Shown: positions 1-7,702 of the stretch, one piece after another
How the letters are laid out: each line of letters opens with the position of its first letter
How positions within the stretch are numbered: position 1 is the first letter of the stretch
DNA from: Balneolaceae bacterium
Lineage (GTDB): Bacteria > Bacteroidota > Rhodothermia > Balneolales > Balneolaceae
DNA length: 18,382 nt
Direction: 5' to 3'
Assembly: GCA_007123985.1 (NCBI GenBank)
Contig: SLGA01000328.1
Coordinates: 1 to 18,382 of the forward strand
Notes under the pieces: generated by a model
What the model was told of the DNA's origin: nothing
The model's input: only the letters and a program-made list of their open reading frames with translations
The model's database searches: none
Made by a program: the position numbers and the translations under genes

Positions 1-1
1 T

Positions 2-184
2 GCCATGTGGGGGCTCGGAACCGGTATGGAATTTGATTGCGGATGTTTCGGTGATCTTGACAGCACTTCATTTATCGGACAGCTTTTGGGCAGCGAAATG
101 GGCTGGAAAATGACAATACGCAACGGAATCTTCACAGCAATGTCGCTATTCTTATTCTGGAAGCCATCAATGAGCACCCCTTAA
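2..184 (+). CDS. MauE/DoxX-like redox-associated membrane protein, C-terminal fragment
   Basis: The 5' part lies outside the window. The visible 60 residues read in frame from base 2 to a TAA at 182-184. They contain a CGCFG motif at fragment residues 14-18, followed about 22 residues later by a W-x5-RN pattern and a short hydrophobic C-terminal segment. This combination resembles the last transmembrane part of MauE/DoxX-family proteins, which are small four-helix membrane proteins linked to thiol-disulfide or electron-transfer chemistry; the paired cysteines would be the redox site. The assignment rests on this short C-terminal pattern only, so the family is tentative. The gene converges with the mscS gene, leaving only 8 bases between the two stop codons. 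Confidence 0.5.
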   Translation, partial: AMWGLGTGMEFDCGCFGDLDSTSFIGQLLGSEMGWKMTIRNGIFTAMSLFLFWKPSMSTP

Positions 185-192
185 AAGCACAT

Positions 193-1083
193 TTACTTCT
201 TCGCTTTTTCTGCTATGGTTACATCCACCGCTGATGATACATCAGAACTGAATGTAAATCCTTCCTCAATCAACCTGATACGACTTTCATTCATTAGCGC
301 ACTGCGCACCCGACCCAGGCTATTTTCCTGATCTTTTGATGAGATCCAGAAAAAGACCTGGATTTCCACATAATTCGGTGTAAATCCTTTGATTGAAGCT
401 CCCACCCTTGGACTTTTCAACACACCGCGCGTTGTTTTGGCAACTTCTACAAGTAGCTTGATTGCCTTATCGGTATCATTAGTATAATCGATTCCGACAG
501 TGAAACTGCCTCTTCTCAAACCATCGAGTGTATAATTATGGAGAGGCTTCGTAAAGAGCTGCGCACTTGGGATAAATACGTCACACCCATCGGAAGTGCG
601 AATATGAGAATGGCGAAGTTGTATACTTTTCACCTGGCCGGTAATACCGCCGGTCTCTATCACATCATTCGTGTTGAATGGTCGGCTGAAGGCCAGAAAG
701 AACCCGGCAAGGAAATTTTCTCCGATATCTTTGAAGGCAAACCCGAGCATTACGGCAGTTAAACCGCCTCCCGCAACAAGACTTGCAGCAAGTGTACTGT
801 AACCGATTAAATTCAGAAAAGTTACAATCCCGAAAAAGAGTGCAATGCCCTTAATCAGCTTTTTGAAAAATGCATGATACGTTTCGGGCATTGAACTTCT
901 TCGGAGTATCTGTTCCACACCCTTTGAAATGAGCTTTCCTATAAAATAAATTGCGCCGGATACAAGAAGTGCGATAACCAGTCTCGGCAAAAATTCCAGA
1001 AAGAGTTCGAATTCAGCTAAAAAAGAGTCGGCCAAAATTTCGAGCATGGAAACAGAAGAATTGGTGTAATCTGAAATAGCCAT
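193..1083 (-). CDS. Small-conductance mechanosensitive channel, MscS family
   Basis: This is a tension-gated inner-membrane channel that releases solutes on hypo-osmotic shock. From the ATG at 1083 the protein is 296 residues, about the size of E. coli MscS (286). Hydrophobic segments lie near residues 31-51, 75-94 and 98-131. The third is the Gly/Ala-rich pore helix (GGGLTAVMLGFAFKDIGENF), followed directly by the family signature FLAFSRPFNTNDVIE and the beta domain (GITGQVKSIQLRHSHIRT). The frame extends four codons further to a TTG at 1095, but ATG 1083 is the better start. No strong ribosome binding site is visible. The next gene upstream on this strand is the VOC dioxygenase, 59 bases away from ATG 1083, so co-transcription is possible. 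Family assignment is firm; the symbol mscS is not assigned because paralogues are common. Confidence 0.93.
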   Translation of the reverse strand: MAISDYTNSSVSMLEILADSFLAEFELFLEFLPRLVIALLVSGAIYFIGKLISKGVEQILRRSSMPETYHAFFKKLIKGIALFFGIVTFLNLIGYSTLAASLVAGGGLTAVMLGFAFKDIGENFLAGFFLAFSRPFNTNDVIETGGITGQVKSIQLRHSHIRTSDGCDVFIPSAQLFTKPLHNYTLDGLRRGSFTVGIDYTNDTDKAIKLLVEVAKTTRGVLKSPRVGASIKGFTPNYVEIQVFFWISSKDQENSLGRVRSALMNESRIRLIEEGFTFSSDVSSAVDVTIAEKAKK

Positions 1084-1142
1084 TTTTATTTGCAAGATTG
1101 TAAGCCTTGCATAAAAATCCTAATCCGTTTTGTTCGCTCAAT

Positions 1143-2075
1143 CTACACAGTTACAGGCTGTAATCTCTGCTCAATCAAATCGCGGCGTGGCTCAAGCCAG
1201 GGTGGCAAAAAGAGCTTTTTGCCCATCTCTTCTTCACTTTCTGCAACCGACTTATAGCCCGGGCCATCTGTAGCTATTTCGAAAAGCACTCCACCCGGAG
1301 TTTGAAAATAGACCGACATAAACACGTGTCTGTCGATGAGTTGTGTGGGAGATAAACCCAACTCTATCACTTTCTGGCGCATAGCTTTCAGATCATTTTC
1401 ATCTTTTGCGCGGAAAGCAATATGATGTACATACCCCCTGCCGTTCGTGCCGCTTTTTGCATCTTCAGCCTTTTCGATGATAATCGAATGTCCCAGATCG
1501 CTTTGTGTGGTGAGTAATATTTCACTGTCGCTCTCGTCCGTCAGTTTAAAATCCATTACGTCCTGAAGAATATCTATTGTAGCAGTATAATCAGTAAGAT
1601 GAAGATTCGAACCCCAAAAACCTCTGATCGAAAATATTTCCGGGATTGTACCTCCTTTCCAGGCCGGTACATTTTTTGATTTTTCATCTTCTACCAGCTC
1701 GAGTTTCAATCCATCTGTATCGTAGAAAGGCAAAACTTTTTTCCCAAAACGCGTTATGGGTGTATCAAATTTAACATCCTGTTCTGCAAATCTGTCAATC
1801 CAGTAGTCGCATGATCCTTCCGGAACTGTAAACGATACTGCACTCACTGTACCTGTTCCAGGCTTAGCCTGCATCGCCATCGGCCAGGGGAAAAATGTAA
1901 TGCTTGAACCGGGTGCACCTTCTCCGTTTGCGTAAAACAGATGATAGGTTCCCGGATCATCCTGGTTCACTGTTTTAAGTACAAGGCGTAATCCTAAAGT
2001 TTTCACATAGAAATCTGCATTTACTTGTGGATCACCTGAAATAATCGAAATGTGATGTATACCTTTGTTTTTCAT
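1143..2075 (-). CDS. VOC-family ring-cleaving dioxygenase (MhqA/MhqO-like)
   Basis: A 310-residue protein made of two glyoxalase/VOC halves, as in the extradiol dioxygenases that open hydroquinone-type rings (MhqA/MhqO, LinE and relatives). The first half starts with GIHHISIISGDPQ, putting metal-ligand candidates at H7/H8, and continues with NADFYVKTLGLRLV. The second half has GYVHHIAF (H217/H218) and GGVLFEIATDGPG (E266), the usual second His and Glu ligands. The C-terminal LFLPPWLEPRR is also characteristic of this subgroup. Such enzymes usually defend against quinones or degrade aromatics in the cytoplasm; the exact substrate cannot be read from the sequence. The start is a clear ATG. A palindrome lies just upstream at 2104-2117 and could bind a redox or quinone-responsive repressor. 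The GNAT gene lies 89 bases upstream on the same strand. Confidence 0.85.
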   Translation of the reverse strand: MKNKGIHHISIISGDPQVNADFYVKTLGLRLVLKTVNQDDPGTYHLFYANGEGAPGSSITFFPWPMAMQAKPGTGTVSAVSFTVPEGSCDYWIDRFAEQDVKFDTPITRFGKKVLPFYDTDGLKLELVEDEKSKNVPAWKGGTIPEIFSIRGFWGSNLHLTDYTATIDILQDVMDFKLTDESDSEILLTTQSDLGHSIIIEKAEDAKSGTNGRGYVHHIAFRAKDENDLKAMRQKVIELGLSPTQLIDRHVFMSVYFQTPGGVLFEIATDGPGYKSVAESEEEMGKKLFLPPWLEPRRDLIEQRLQPVTV

Positions 2076-2103
2076 TTTTTCAGAAATACGTTCGTTGTAA
2101 TTT

Positions 2104-2117
2104 GTTTAATGTTAAAC
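2104..2117. promoter_or_regulatory. Palindrome upstream of the VOC dioxygenase gene, possible operator
   Basis: The sequence GTTTAATGTTAAAC has two perfect 6-base arms around a 2-base centre, and one further T/A pair on each side after a mismatch. It lies 28 bases upstream of the dioxygenase ATG, where it would overlap the promoter or the 5' leader. Palindromes of this size are typical of dimeric MarR- or HxlR-type repressors, which often control quinone-detoxifying dioxygenases. That link is inference: no regulator gene is visible nearby, and the region is AT-rich, which makes such repeats more likely by chance. Confidence 0.3.
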
Positions 2118-2164
2118 TAATTTTATCCAGTAATCGTTCCTTTTATTCCATCTCAGCGGGTCGA

Positions 2165-3307
2165 TCAAACATCCCAGTAATACGTTCTGTGTGTTTTATG
2201 ATGATAACAGCCAAGTGCTTCGAGGCTGCGTTGCATTAACCAGTTTTTTTCACTAACCCATGTCCCCTCAAGATATTCAAGTGTGGGTGCAGCTTCTTTT
2301 GTCATCTGAATACCGCGCACAAATGTTAGTGCTTCAAGCCCAAGTTTTCTGTATTTGGGAAGAGTTCCGTAAACGGTTGTACGCAGATGTTTTGCCCGTT
2401 TTTTAAATCGCAGAATTTTAGGCAGGTGCCACCACCTGAGTTTGCCACCGGTTTCAGCTGATATTTCATTCAGATCCGGAACACAAACAATAAATGATGC
2501 AGGCTCATCACCAACAAATGCAATCAGTACACTTTCGGGGATCATGATTTGCTTGAGCTGTTTTACCATTTTCTGTACATCTTTGCTGCTCAATTCGGTA
2601 AATTCGTGCTCTCTCTCTTCGATATCTTGCTCACGCCACGCCCGGTTATAAATACCTCTGATGTATTCGGCATCTCTTTGAAGGTTATTCATGTCTATCG
2701 GGCGAAGGGTAACCTCCGATCGGCTCTCAATTCTGTTGGTTATTCGAACAAGGCGTTCTGGCAGTGGCATTTCGAACTCTCGTTTATAGCTCCAGTGATC
2801 ATCCAGTTTTTTTGCACCGGTTTTTTCAAAAAGACTTTTGTAATAAGGCGGATGATAGTGCATGCCATAAATAGGTGGTTCATCATAGTTCTTAACCAAC
2901 AGCCCCCAATAGTTCATATTTTCACCGAAATTTACTGGTCCCCTAAATTTTTTATACCCATGATCACCATGCCACTGCTTTGCAAAATTAACCATACCAT
3001 CTGCTACTGCTTCATCATTAATCAATTCAGTAAATCCAAAACCGCCCATGGGAGGATCGAAAACGGTATCACGTGTGGAGTGATTCATCACGGCAAAGCG
3101 GGCAACCGGTTTAGAACTATCGTACATCAGATAACGCTCGCACCTGCCCTTTTCAAATAATGGATTTTTTTTCGGGTCGAATATATTTTCAATCTCAAAC
3201 CGTAGCGGCGGAATCCAATTCGGGTAATCTTTATAGAGAGTTGCGGGAAATTCGTGAAACTCTGAGATTTGATTGCGGTTTTTTACTTTTTCAAATCGGA
3301 AAGCCAT
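2165..3307 (-). CDS. GNAT-like acyltransferase family protein (YghO-like)
   Basis: A 380-residue soluble protein resembling the YghO-type family, whose members carry a GNAT N-acyltransferase fold but have no firmly known substrate. Visible blocks are an N-terminal YPNWIPPLR (residues 28-36), a conserved FRGPVNFGENMNYWGLLV (121-138), and a C-terminal acetyl-CoA-loop-like stretch VYGTLPKYRKLGLEAL (312-327), followed by a TWVSEKNW block (349-356) and a YHHKTHRTYYW tail. No signal peptide or membrane helix is evident. The start is ATG at 3307, just inside the end of a divergent gap of 107 bases shared with the 165-residue membrane protein gene. Function and substrate are unknown; the name rests on overall family resemblance. 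Confidence 0.65.
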   Translation of the reverse strand: MAFRFEKVKNRNQISEFHEFPATLYKDYPNWIPPLRFEIENIFDPKKNPLFEKGRCERYLMYDSSKPVARFAVMNHSTRDTVFDPPMGGFGFTELINDEAVADGMVNFAKQWHGDHGYKKFRGPVNFGENMNYWGLLVKNYDEPPIYGMHYHPPYYKSLFEKTGAKKLDDHWSYKREFEMPLPERLVRITNRIESRSEVTLRPIDMNNLQRDAEYIRGIYNRAWREQDIEEREHEFTELSSKDVQKMVKQLKQIMIPESVLIAFVGDEPASFIVCVPDLNEISAETGGKLRWWHLPKILRFKKRAKHLRTTVYGTLPKYRKLGLEALTFVRGIQMTKEAAPTLEYLEGTWVSEKNWLMQRSLEALGCYHHKTHRTYYWDV

Positions 3308-3414
3308 TGTAATGCGTAAAGCTATGAAGTTTTAGTTTATCACTACCCTGATTCGTGTAGTGTTTCATTTGTCAAAATTTTTATCTGCAAAGATCTTATC
3401 ATTACCATACCGAA

Positions 3415-3912
3415 TTGAAAGTACAAGCCGCCCGGGTTTGGTACAAACAAATTTCCTTAACCTTGAACAGTTCCGAAGAGAATCACGATACATCTGGTAA
3501 AAGAAAGTGGATTACATTGCTCTTGCTGCTAAGCTGCTTTGCCGCCGGAATTTTATTGTGGAATACAAAGCACGTTGAAAAGAAACGGCTTACCGATTCT
3601 GCACAACTCGATTCTCTAATCACTCTTGTACTTGAAGACTACAGAATACCTACCTCACAGGTACGTTTACAAACCATTTTGATAGATTCTGTTTTTTCCC
3701 GAAACGTCTATACAGTACGAGTGCCTTCACAATTTTCAAAGACTTCATTTCATCTCAGCCTGCATGAACACTCATGGCCATATTCTGTTCAAACCGCGGG
3801 AACAGTACAGTTTCCGGAGAGAAACCTTCGTATACATCTAATCTATAATAATACAGTGATGCGTTCAGTTCACCTAAATACAGATACCCGGTTAAATCTC
3901 TCGGCCGAATAA
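3415..3912 (+). CDS. Unknown single-pass membrane protein with extracytoplasmic domain
   Basis: I do not recognise this protein. Read from a TTG at 3415 it is 165 residues: a polar, basic N-terminus, one strongly hydrophobic helix near residues 32-49 (preceded by KRKW, so inside-positive) and a C-terminal domain of about 115 residues rich in beta-forming and hydroxyl residues. The topology predicted is N-in, C-out. There is no ATG upstream of the hydrophobic helix in this frame: the frame opens after a stop at 3358-3360 and only TTG-type starts are available (3415 or a later TTG). The cysteine in the helix (LLLSCFAAG) is followed by more hydrophobic residues, so a lipoprotein is unlikely. The lipase-like gene follows 86 bases later on the same strand. 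The long open frame and the clean membrane topology argue that it is real. Confidence 0.6.
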   Translation: MKVQAARVWYKQISLTLNSSEENHDTSGKRKWITLLLLLSCFAAGILLWNTKHVEKKRLTDSAQLDSLITLVLEDYRIPTSQVRLQTILIDSVFSRNVYTVRVPSQFSKTSFHLSLHEHSWPYSVQTAGTVQFPERNLRIHLIYNNTVMRSVHLNTDTRLNLSAE

Positions 3913-3998
3913 AGCTTCAAACTTAAAAACTTCACAGAGTTATTAAGCAGATGTTTGCCTAATTTAAAGGATCAAATACAAGTAATTAATAAGCTGCT

Positions 3999-4856
3999 AT
4001 GAAATGGATTGAGCCTCAAAAGTATCTGAAAAAGCTACAGCTTACTGAATATCCTCAGCCCGATTTAATCCGTCTGAATTACCCGGTGCTGATGTGTCAC
4101 GGATATGGTGGTTTTTCTATGCTGGTAAGTCCGTCGCCGCTGCATAATTCCTGCATGCGTTTGCGAAGTTACGGAATAGAGGCATTTGCACCCAATATTG
4201 TTCCTTACGCCACTATTGAGATAAGAGCTGAACAGTGGGCTGAAGTTATCAAACAGCTCAAAAAAAAATATAGTTACGAAAAAATGAATGTGGTTGCTCA
4301 CAGCATGGGTGGGCTTGACATGCGTTATGCTATCTCAAAGCTGGACATAGCCGACTCTGTATCTTCACTTACAACAATTGCCGCACCGCACAGAGGCACC
4401 AGCCTCGCAGAACTTGTTCTTACTGCACCTGATACAATAAGGGAAAAACTGGCAGAACTTGTTGACTGGTTTGGTGAAAGTATATTTCCATCACAAAAAA
4501 GTGATGCTGTAGCTGCAGTTGAGCAGCTTACGAGAGAGTACGTAAACAACGAATTTAACCCAAATGTACCCGATGCAGAGGGAATTCCATACTTCTCTTA
4601 CAGTGCTGCAGTGGGCAAAGGAACCAAACAACCACTTAATACAATCTACAAGGTCCAAAATCAGCTGATATTTCAACAGGAAGGCGAAAATGATTCTTTC
4701 GTGACTGTTGAGAGTGCTAAGTGGGGAACGCACATAAGAACACTGGATATCAGCCATTTAGAACAAATAGAAATCCAGGTGAGTAAGGAGCGAAAACCGA
4801 AGGTTGAAAATTTCTGGAAAGAGTTGGTACTAAATCTGCAGAACGAAGGGTTGTAG
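3999..4856 (+). CDS. Alpha/beta-hydrolase, lipase-like
   Basis: A 285-residue alpha/beta-hydrolase of the bacterial lipase type. The first strand and oxyanion region read YPVLMCHGYGG (residues 28-38). The nucleophile elbow is AHSMGG with Ser102 and is followed by LDMRYAIS, the usual lipase helix. The probable acid is D232 in ENDSFVTVESAKWG and the catalytic His is H253 in ISHLEQI, so the full triad is present. The pattern resembles family I triacylglycerol lipases, but there is no signal peptide, so it probably acts in the cytoplasm on lipid or ester substrates that cannot be named. The gene ends one base before the stop codon of the convergent surE gene. The ATG start has no obvious Shine-Dalgarno sequence. 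Confidence 0.85.
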   Translation: MKWIEPQKYLKKLQLTEYPQPDLIRLNYPVLMCHGYGGFSMLVSPSPLHNSCMRLRSYGIEAFAPNIVPYATIEIRAEQWAEVIKQLKKKYSYEKMNVVAHSMGGLDMRYAISKLDIADSVSSLTTIAAPHRGTSLAELVLTAPDTIREKLAELVDWFGESIFPSQKSDAVAAVEQLTREYVNNEFNPNVPDAEGIPYFSYSAAVGKGTKQPLNTIYKVQNQLIFQQEGENDSFVTVESAKWGTHIRTLDISHLEQIEIQVSKERKPKVENFWKELVLNLQNEGL

Positions 4857-4857
4857 C

Positions 4858-5619
4858 TTAAAGCTCTATATCTTTTAGATCATTAAGCAGTGAATATGAA
4901 GTAAGATCGTACTGAATGGGAGTTAGTGACGCAAAACCTTTCTCTATCACAGAAATATCGTTGTTTTCATCTTCATCAATCAGCTGGAATTTTCCGGTCA
5001 TCCAGTAATAGGAGCGGTTATTCGGGTCAATTCTGCCTTCAAATTCTTCGATGTAGCGGCTGTCTGCCTGTCTGGCCCATTTAATACCTTTCAACGCACC
5101 TGACGGAGCATTTAAATTCAGAGTAACTCCTCTGGGCAAACCGTGATTGAGCACGTAACCAATTACTTTTCTTGCTGCTTCCTGTGCACCGGTTAGGTCT
5201 GCATCTTCATCAAAGTCAGTGCAGGATACTGCAATAGAAGGATATCCTAAAATTGTACCTTCAGTTGCCGCACTTACAGTACCGGAGTAGAGAATATTAA
5301 TCCCTGCATTACTGCCATGGTTGATGCCGCTCACTACAAGATCAGGCTTTCTGTTTAGCAGCTGATTGTGTGCCAGTTTCACCGAATCAGCTGGAGTACC
5401 GGATACCGCCTGGCCGTTAAACCGATTATCGATGCGGAAAGCCCTGGTTCGGAGTGGTGTTTGTATGGTAATGGCATGGCCTACTGCACTTTGCTGGCGA
5501 TCGGGCGCAATAATTTCAACATCTCCAAATTCATCCGCTACTTCTGCAAGAGCTTTGATTCCGGGAGAAAAGATACCATCGTCGTTACAAACTAAAATCA
5601 GTGGTTTTTGGTGAGACAT
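4858..5619 (-). CDS. surE: 5'/3'-nucleotidase SurE
   Basis: SurE removes phosphate from nucleoside monophosphates (and short polyphosphate in some species) with a divalent metal, in the cytoplasm, and is tied to stationary-phase and stress survival. The 253-residue protein shows the full set of motifs: LILVCNDDGIFSPG with metal ligands D13 and D14, APDRQQSAVGHAIT (S43), AVSGTPADSVKLA, and PDLVVSGINHGSNAG with N100, then YSGTVSAATEG. Length is standard. It starts at ATG 5619, 29 bases after the panB stop, and so is probably the last gene of a fabZ-panB-surE unit. Its end lies one base from the convergent lipase gene, leaving no room for a separate terminator. Confidence 0.96.
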   Translation of the reverse strand: MSHQKPLILVCNDDGIFSPGIKALAEVADEFGDVEIIAPDRQQSAVGHAITIQTPLRTRAFRIDNRFNGQAVSGTPADSVKLAHNQLLNRKPDLVVSGINHGSNAGINILYSGTVSAATEGTILGYPSIAVSCTDFDEDADLTGAQEAARKVIGYVLNHGLPRGVTLNLNAPSGALKGIKWARQADSRYIEEFEGRIDPNNRSYYWMTGKFQLIDEDENNDISVIEKGFASLTPIQYDLTSYSLLNDLKDIEL

Positions 5620-5648
5620 TCAGCGGTTCTAAAATTTATGATTTACTC

Positions 5649-6473
5649 TCAGTATTGTTCTTTTTCATTTGGAAAATCACCGCTCTTCACATCATGTATA
5701 TACTGGCCAACAGCGGTGGTCATAGTAGAGTGCAGGTCAGCATAGCGCCGTAAAAATCGTGGTGAAAAATCTTTATTTAATCCGAGCATATCATGTGTTA
5801 CGAGTACCTGCCCATCGCAGTGAGGCCCTGCACCAATACCAATGGTAGGCACCGATACAGAATTGGTTACTTTTTTGGCAAGATCACTGGGAATTTTTTC
5901 AAGCACAATGGAGAAAACTCCGGCATCTTCCAAACGTTTTGCATCGCTAAGGAGTTGTTCTGCCTCTTTTTCTTCTTTTGCACGCACTTTATACGTGCCA
6001 AATTTATAGATGCTTTGTGGTGTAAGTCCCAGGTGCCCCATTACAGGAATACCTGCATCAACAATTCTGCGTACGGTTGATGAAATGGATTTACCTCCTT
6101 CAAGCTTTATGGCATGGGCACCGGCTTCCTTCATCATACGGCCTGCACTAATCAGGGCTTCTTTTGTGGTTACCTGGTAGCTCATAAACGGTAAGTCGGC
6201 AATTACCAATGCTCTTTCAACCCCACGTACCACACAAGATGTATGGTAAATCATGTGATCGAGCGTCATCGGAACGGTTGTTTCAAAACCTGCCATTACA
6301 TTACTGGCCGAATCTCCCACAAGAATAACATCAATACCCGCCGTATCAATAATACCTGCCATGGTAAAATCGTAAGCAGTGAGCATGCTTATCTTGTCGC
6401 CGCTTTGTTTCATGTCTACCACGGTTTGGGTAGTTACTTTATCTGCTCTGCTATTTTTCCTCTGGGTGCTCAT
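5649..6473 (-). CDS. panB: 3-methyl-2-oxobutanoate hydroxymethyltransferase PanB
   Basis: PanB transfers a hydroxymethyl group from methylene-tetrahydrofolate to 2-oxoisovalerate, giving ketopantoate, the first step to pantothenate and CoA. Numbered from ATG 6473 (274 residues), the protein shows MLTAYDFTMAG (30-40), ILVGDSASNVM (50-60, metal ligand D54), VIADLPFMSY (D93), AIKLEGG (E125), GHLGLTPQS (147-154), the catalytic-type E192 in VLEKIP, and PTIGIGAGPHCDGQVLV. A longer reading to 6518 would run 15 codons into the fabZ coding region; the ATG at 6473 is preferred because it overlaps the fabZ stop by four bases (ATGA) and gives the usual length. surE follows 29 bases downstream. The link with fabZ makes sense because pantothenate supplies the acyl-carrier arm. 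Confidence 0.96.
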   Translation of the reverse strand: MSTQRKNSRADKVTTQTVVDMKQSGDKISMLTAYDFTMAGIIDTAGIDVILVGDSASNVMAGFETTVPMTLDHMIYHTSCVVRGVERALVIADLPFMSYQVTTKEALISAGRMMKEAGAHAIKLEGGKSISSTVRRIVDAGIPVMGHLGLTPQSIYKFGTYKVRAKEEKEAEQLLSDAKRLEDAGVFSIVLEKIPSDLAKKVTNSVSVPTIGIGAGPHCDGQVLVTHDMLGLNKDFSPRFLRRYADLHSTMTTAVGQYIHDVKSGDFPNEKEQY

Positions 6474-6910
6474 GCGTTTTCCTTTGGCACAATTGCAGCA
6501 GATGCTTCCAGCTGGCATACTACCTTACCATCAACGGTAGCTTTACCTATCATTGTTGCAAAATTTCGGCGCATATTTTCAAGTTTTACTTCCATAATAA
6601 GCTGATCCCCGGGTACAACCTGCTGCCGGAATTTTGCATTTTTAATACCAGTAAAAACGATCAGGTTTTCTTCAGGCTTTTCTACTTTAGATGTCATCAG
6701 CATAATACAGCCGCTTTGTGCCATTGCCTCAACCTGTAAAACCCCCGGCATAATTGGGGCACCGGGAAAGTGCCCGTTAAAATACTCTTCGTTCACGGTT
6801 ACATTTTTCAGAGTTACAATTCGCTCTTCCTCAAGTTCAAGTACTCTGTCAACCAGTAGGAACGGATATCTGTGTGGCAAATAGTTTTTAATTTCTTCGA
6901 TTTTCATCAT
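6470..6910 (-). CDS. fabZ: 3-hydroxyacyl-[acyl-carrier-protein] dehydratase FabZ
   Basis: FabZ dehydrates beta-hydroxyacyl-ACP during type II fatty-acid elongation in the cytoplasm. The protein has the diagnostic LPHRYPFLLVDRV near the N-terminus, the catalytic His in FNGHFPGAPIMPGVL (about residue 47) and the catalytic Glu in QVEAMAQSG (about residue 61), forming the hot-dog fold. The start region is three start-capable codons in a row, GTG 6913, ATG 6910 and ATG 6907; ATG 6910 is used here (146 residues) but 6907 is equally possible. In many Bacteroidetes fabZ is fused behind lpxC; here it stands alone. The TGA stop overlaps the panB ATG. A 99- to 102-base AT-rich gap separates it from menG, so it probably has its own promoter. 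Confidence 0.96.
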   Translation of the reverse strand: MMKIEEIKNYLPHRYPFLLVDRVLELEEERIVTLKNVTVNEEYFNGHFPGAPIMPGVLQVEAMAQSGCIMLMTSKVEKPEENLIVFTGIKNAKFRQQVVPGDQLIMEVKLENMRRNFATMIGKATVDGKVVCQLEASAAIVPKENA

Positions 6911-7012
6911 CACTTTTTAACTTTTGTATTGCTTTCACTTAATCAAACAGTTTTTTTTACAGTGTTTAAACGAATGCCTGCCTGAATGTTACGGACTAAG
7001 AATATATACATT

Positions 7013-7702
7013 TTAAGCCACCGTACCTATATACACATAGGCTATTCCACCTGTTAAGCTTTCTGCTTTCCGATCGCTGAAGACTCCTGCACTATCCATA
7101 AGTTCGAGAAATTTCTGACCGGCGGGAAATTTTGCACTGGTTTCCGGCAGATACGTATAAGCATCTCTGTTCCCGCTGATGAGCCCGCCAATGGCTGGCA
7201 TTACATGCTTGCTGTAAATCTGAAATGGTACACGCACCACACCTTTGGGCTGGCCAAATTCCAAAACTACAACACGACCACCCGGCTTCACAACCCGTGC
7301 CATCTCTTTCAGGCAAACCAGCGGATCATCTACGTTCCTGATCCCAAATGCAATGCTTGCTATTGTAAACGAGTTGTCATCGTAGGGTAAATCCATGGCG
7401 TCGGCTACTTCAAAATCAACAACCATCTGCTGCTTATCTGCTTTACCGGGTGCATGTTCAATCATTTCTTTGCAGAAATCTGTACCGAGTACATACCCCT
7501 CATGCCCTACAGTTTTTTTGAACTCAAGAGCCAAATCGCCCGTGCCGGTTGCACAATCTAAAACGCGGTCGCCCGGTTTAGCACCGCTCTCAAGTACAGT
7601 TTTTTTACGCCATGCATTGTGAACTCCAAAAGATAAAATACCGTTAATCCGGTCATAATCGTCCGCAATGTCGGCAAACATTGATCTTACTTTTTCACTC
7701 AT
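7013..7702 (-). CDS. menG: Demethylmenaquinone methyltransferase MenG/UbiE
   Basis: This enzyme uses S-adenosylmethionine to methylate demethylmenaquinone, the last step of menaquinone synthesis, at the inner face of the membrane. The 229-residue protein begins with MFADIADDYDRINGILSFG, the family N-terminal signature, then W-R-K-K-T, SAM motif I LDCATGTGDLALE (48-60), the acidic GTDFCKEM, and SIAFGIRNVDDP with VLEFGQP further on. These are the UbiE/MenG PROSITE-type signatures. UbiE acts on ubiquinone in proteobacteria; no ubiquinone gene is visible here, and menaquinone is the likely quinone. The ATG start overlaps the stop of the upstream phosphatase gene by four bases, so the two are probably translationally coupled. 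Confidence 0.95.
   Translation of the reverse strand: MSEKVRSMFADIADDYDRINGILSFGVHNAWRKKTVLESGAKPGDRVLDCATGTGDLALEFKKTVGHEGYVLGTDFCKEMIEHAPGKADKQQMVVDFEVADAMDLPYDDNSFTIASIAFGIRNVDDPLVCLKEMARVVKPGGRVVVLEFGQPKGVVRVPFQIYSKHVMPAIGGLISGNRDAYTYLPETSAKFPAGQKFLELMDSAGVFSDRKAESLTGGIAYVYIGTVA

Noticed and set aside
1091..1111. TGCAAG-N9-CTTGCA hairpin immediately upstream of the mscS ATG as a regulatory RNA
   Set aside because: A 6-base stem with a 9-base loop is weak and expected by chance in a window of this size; no terminator tract or conserved RNA features accompany it.
2549..3160. A 203-codon open frame on the plus strand opposite the GNAT-like gene
   Set aside because: It lies wholly inside a gene with clear conserved family blocks on the other strand; its translation shows no recognisable domain and is an antisense shadow.
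3532..3543. Lipoprotein signal (LLLSC) in the unknown 165-residue protein
   Set aside because: Leu at the -2 position is atypical and the sequence after the Cys stays hydrophobic, so a membrane anchor fits better.
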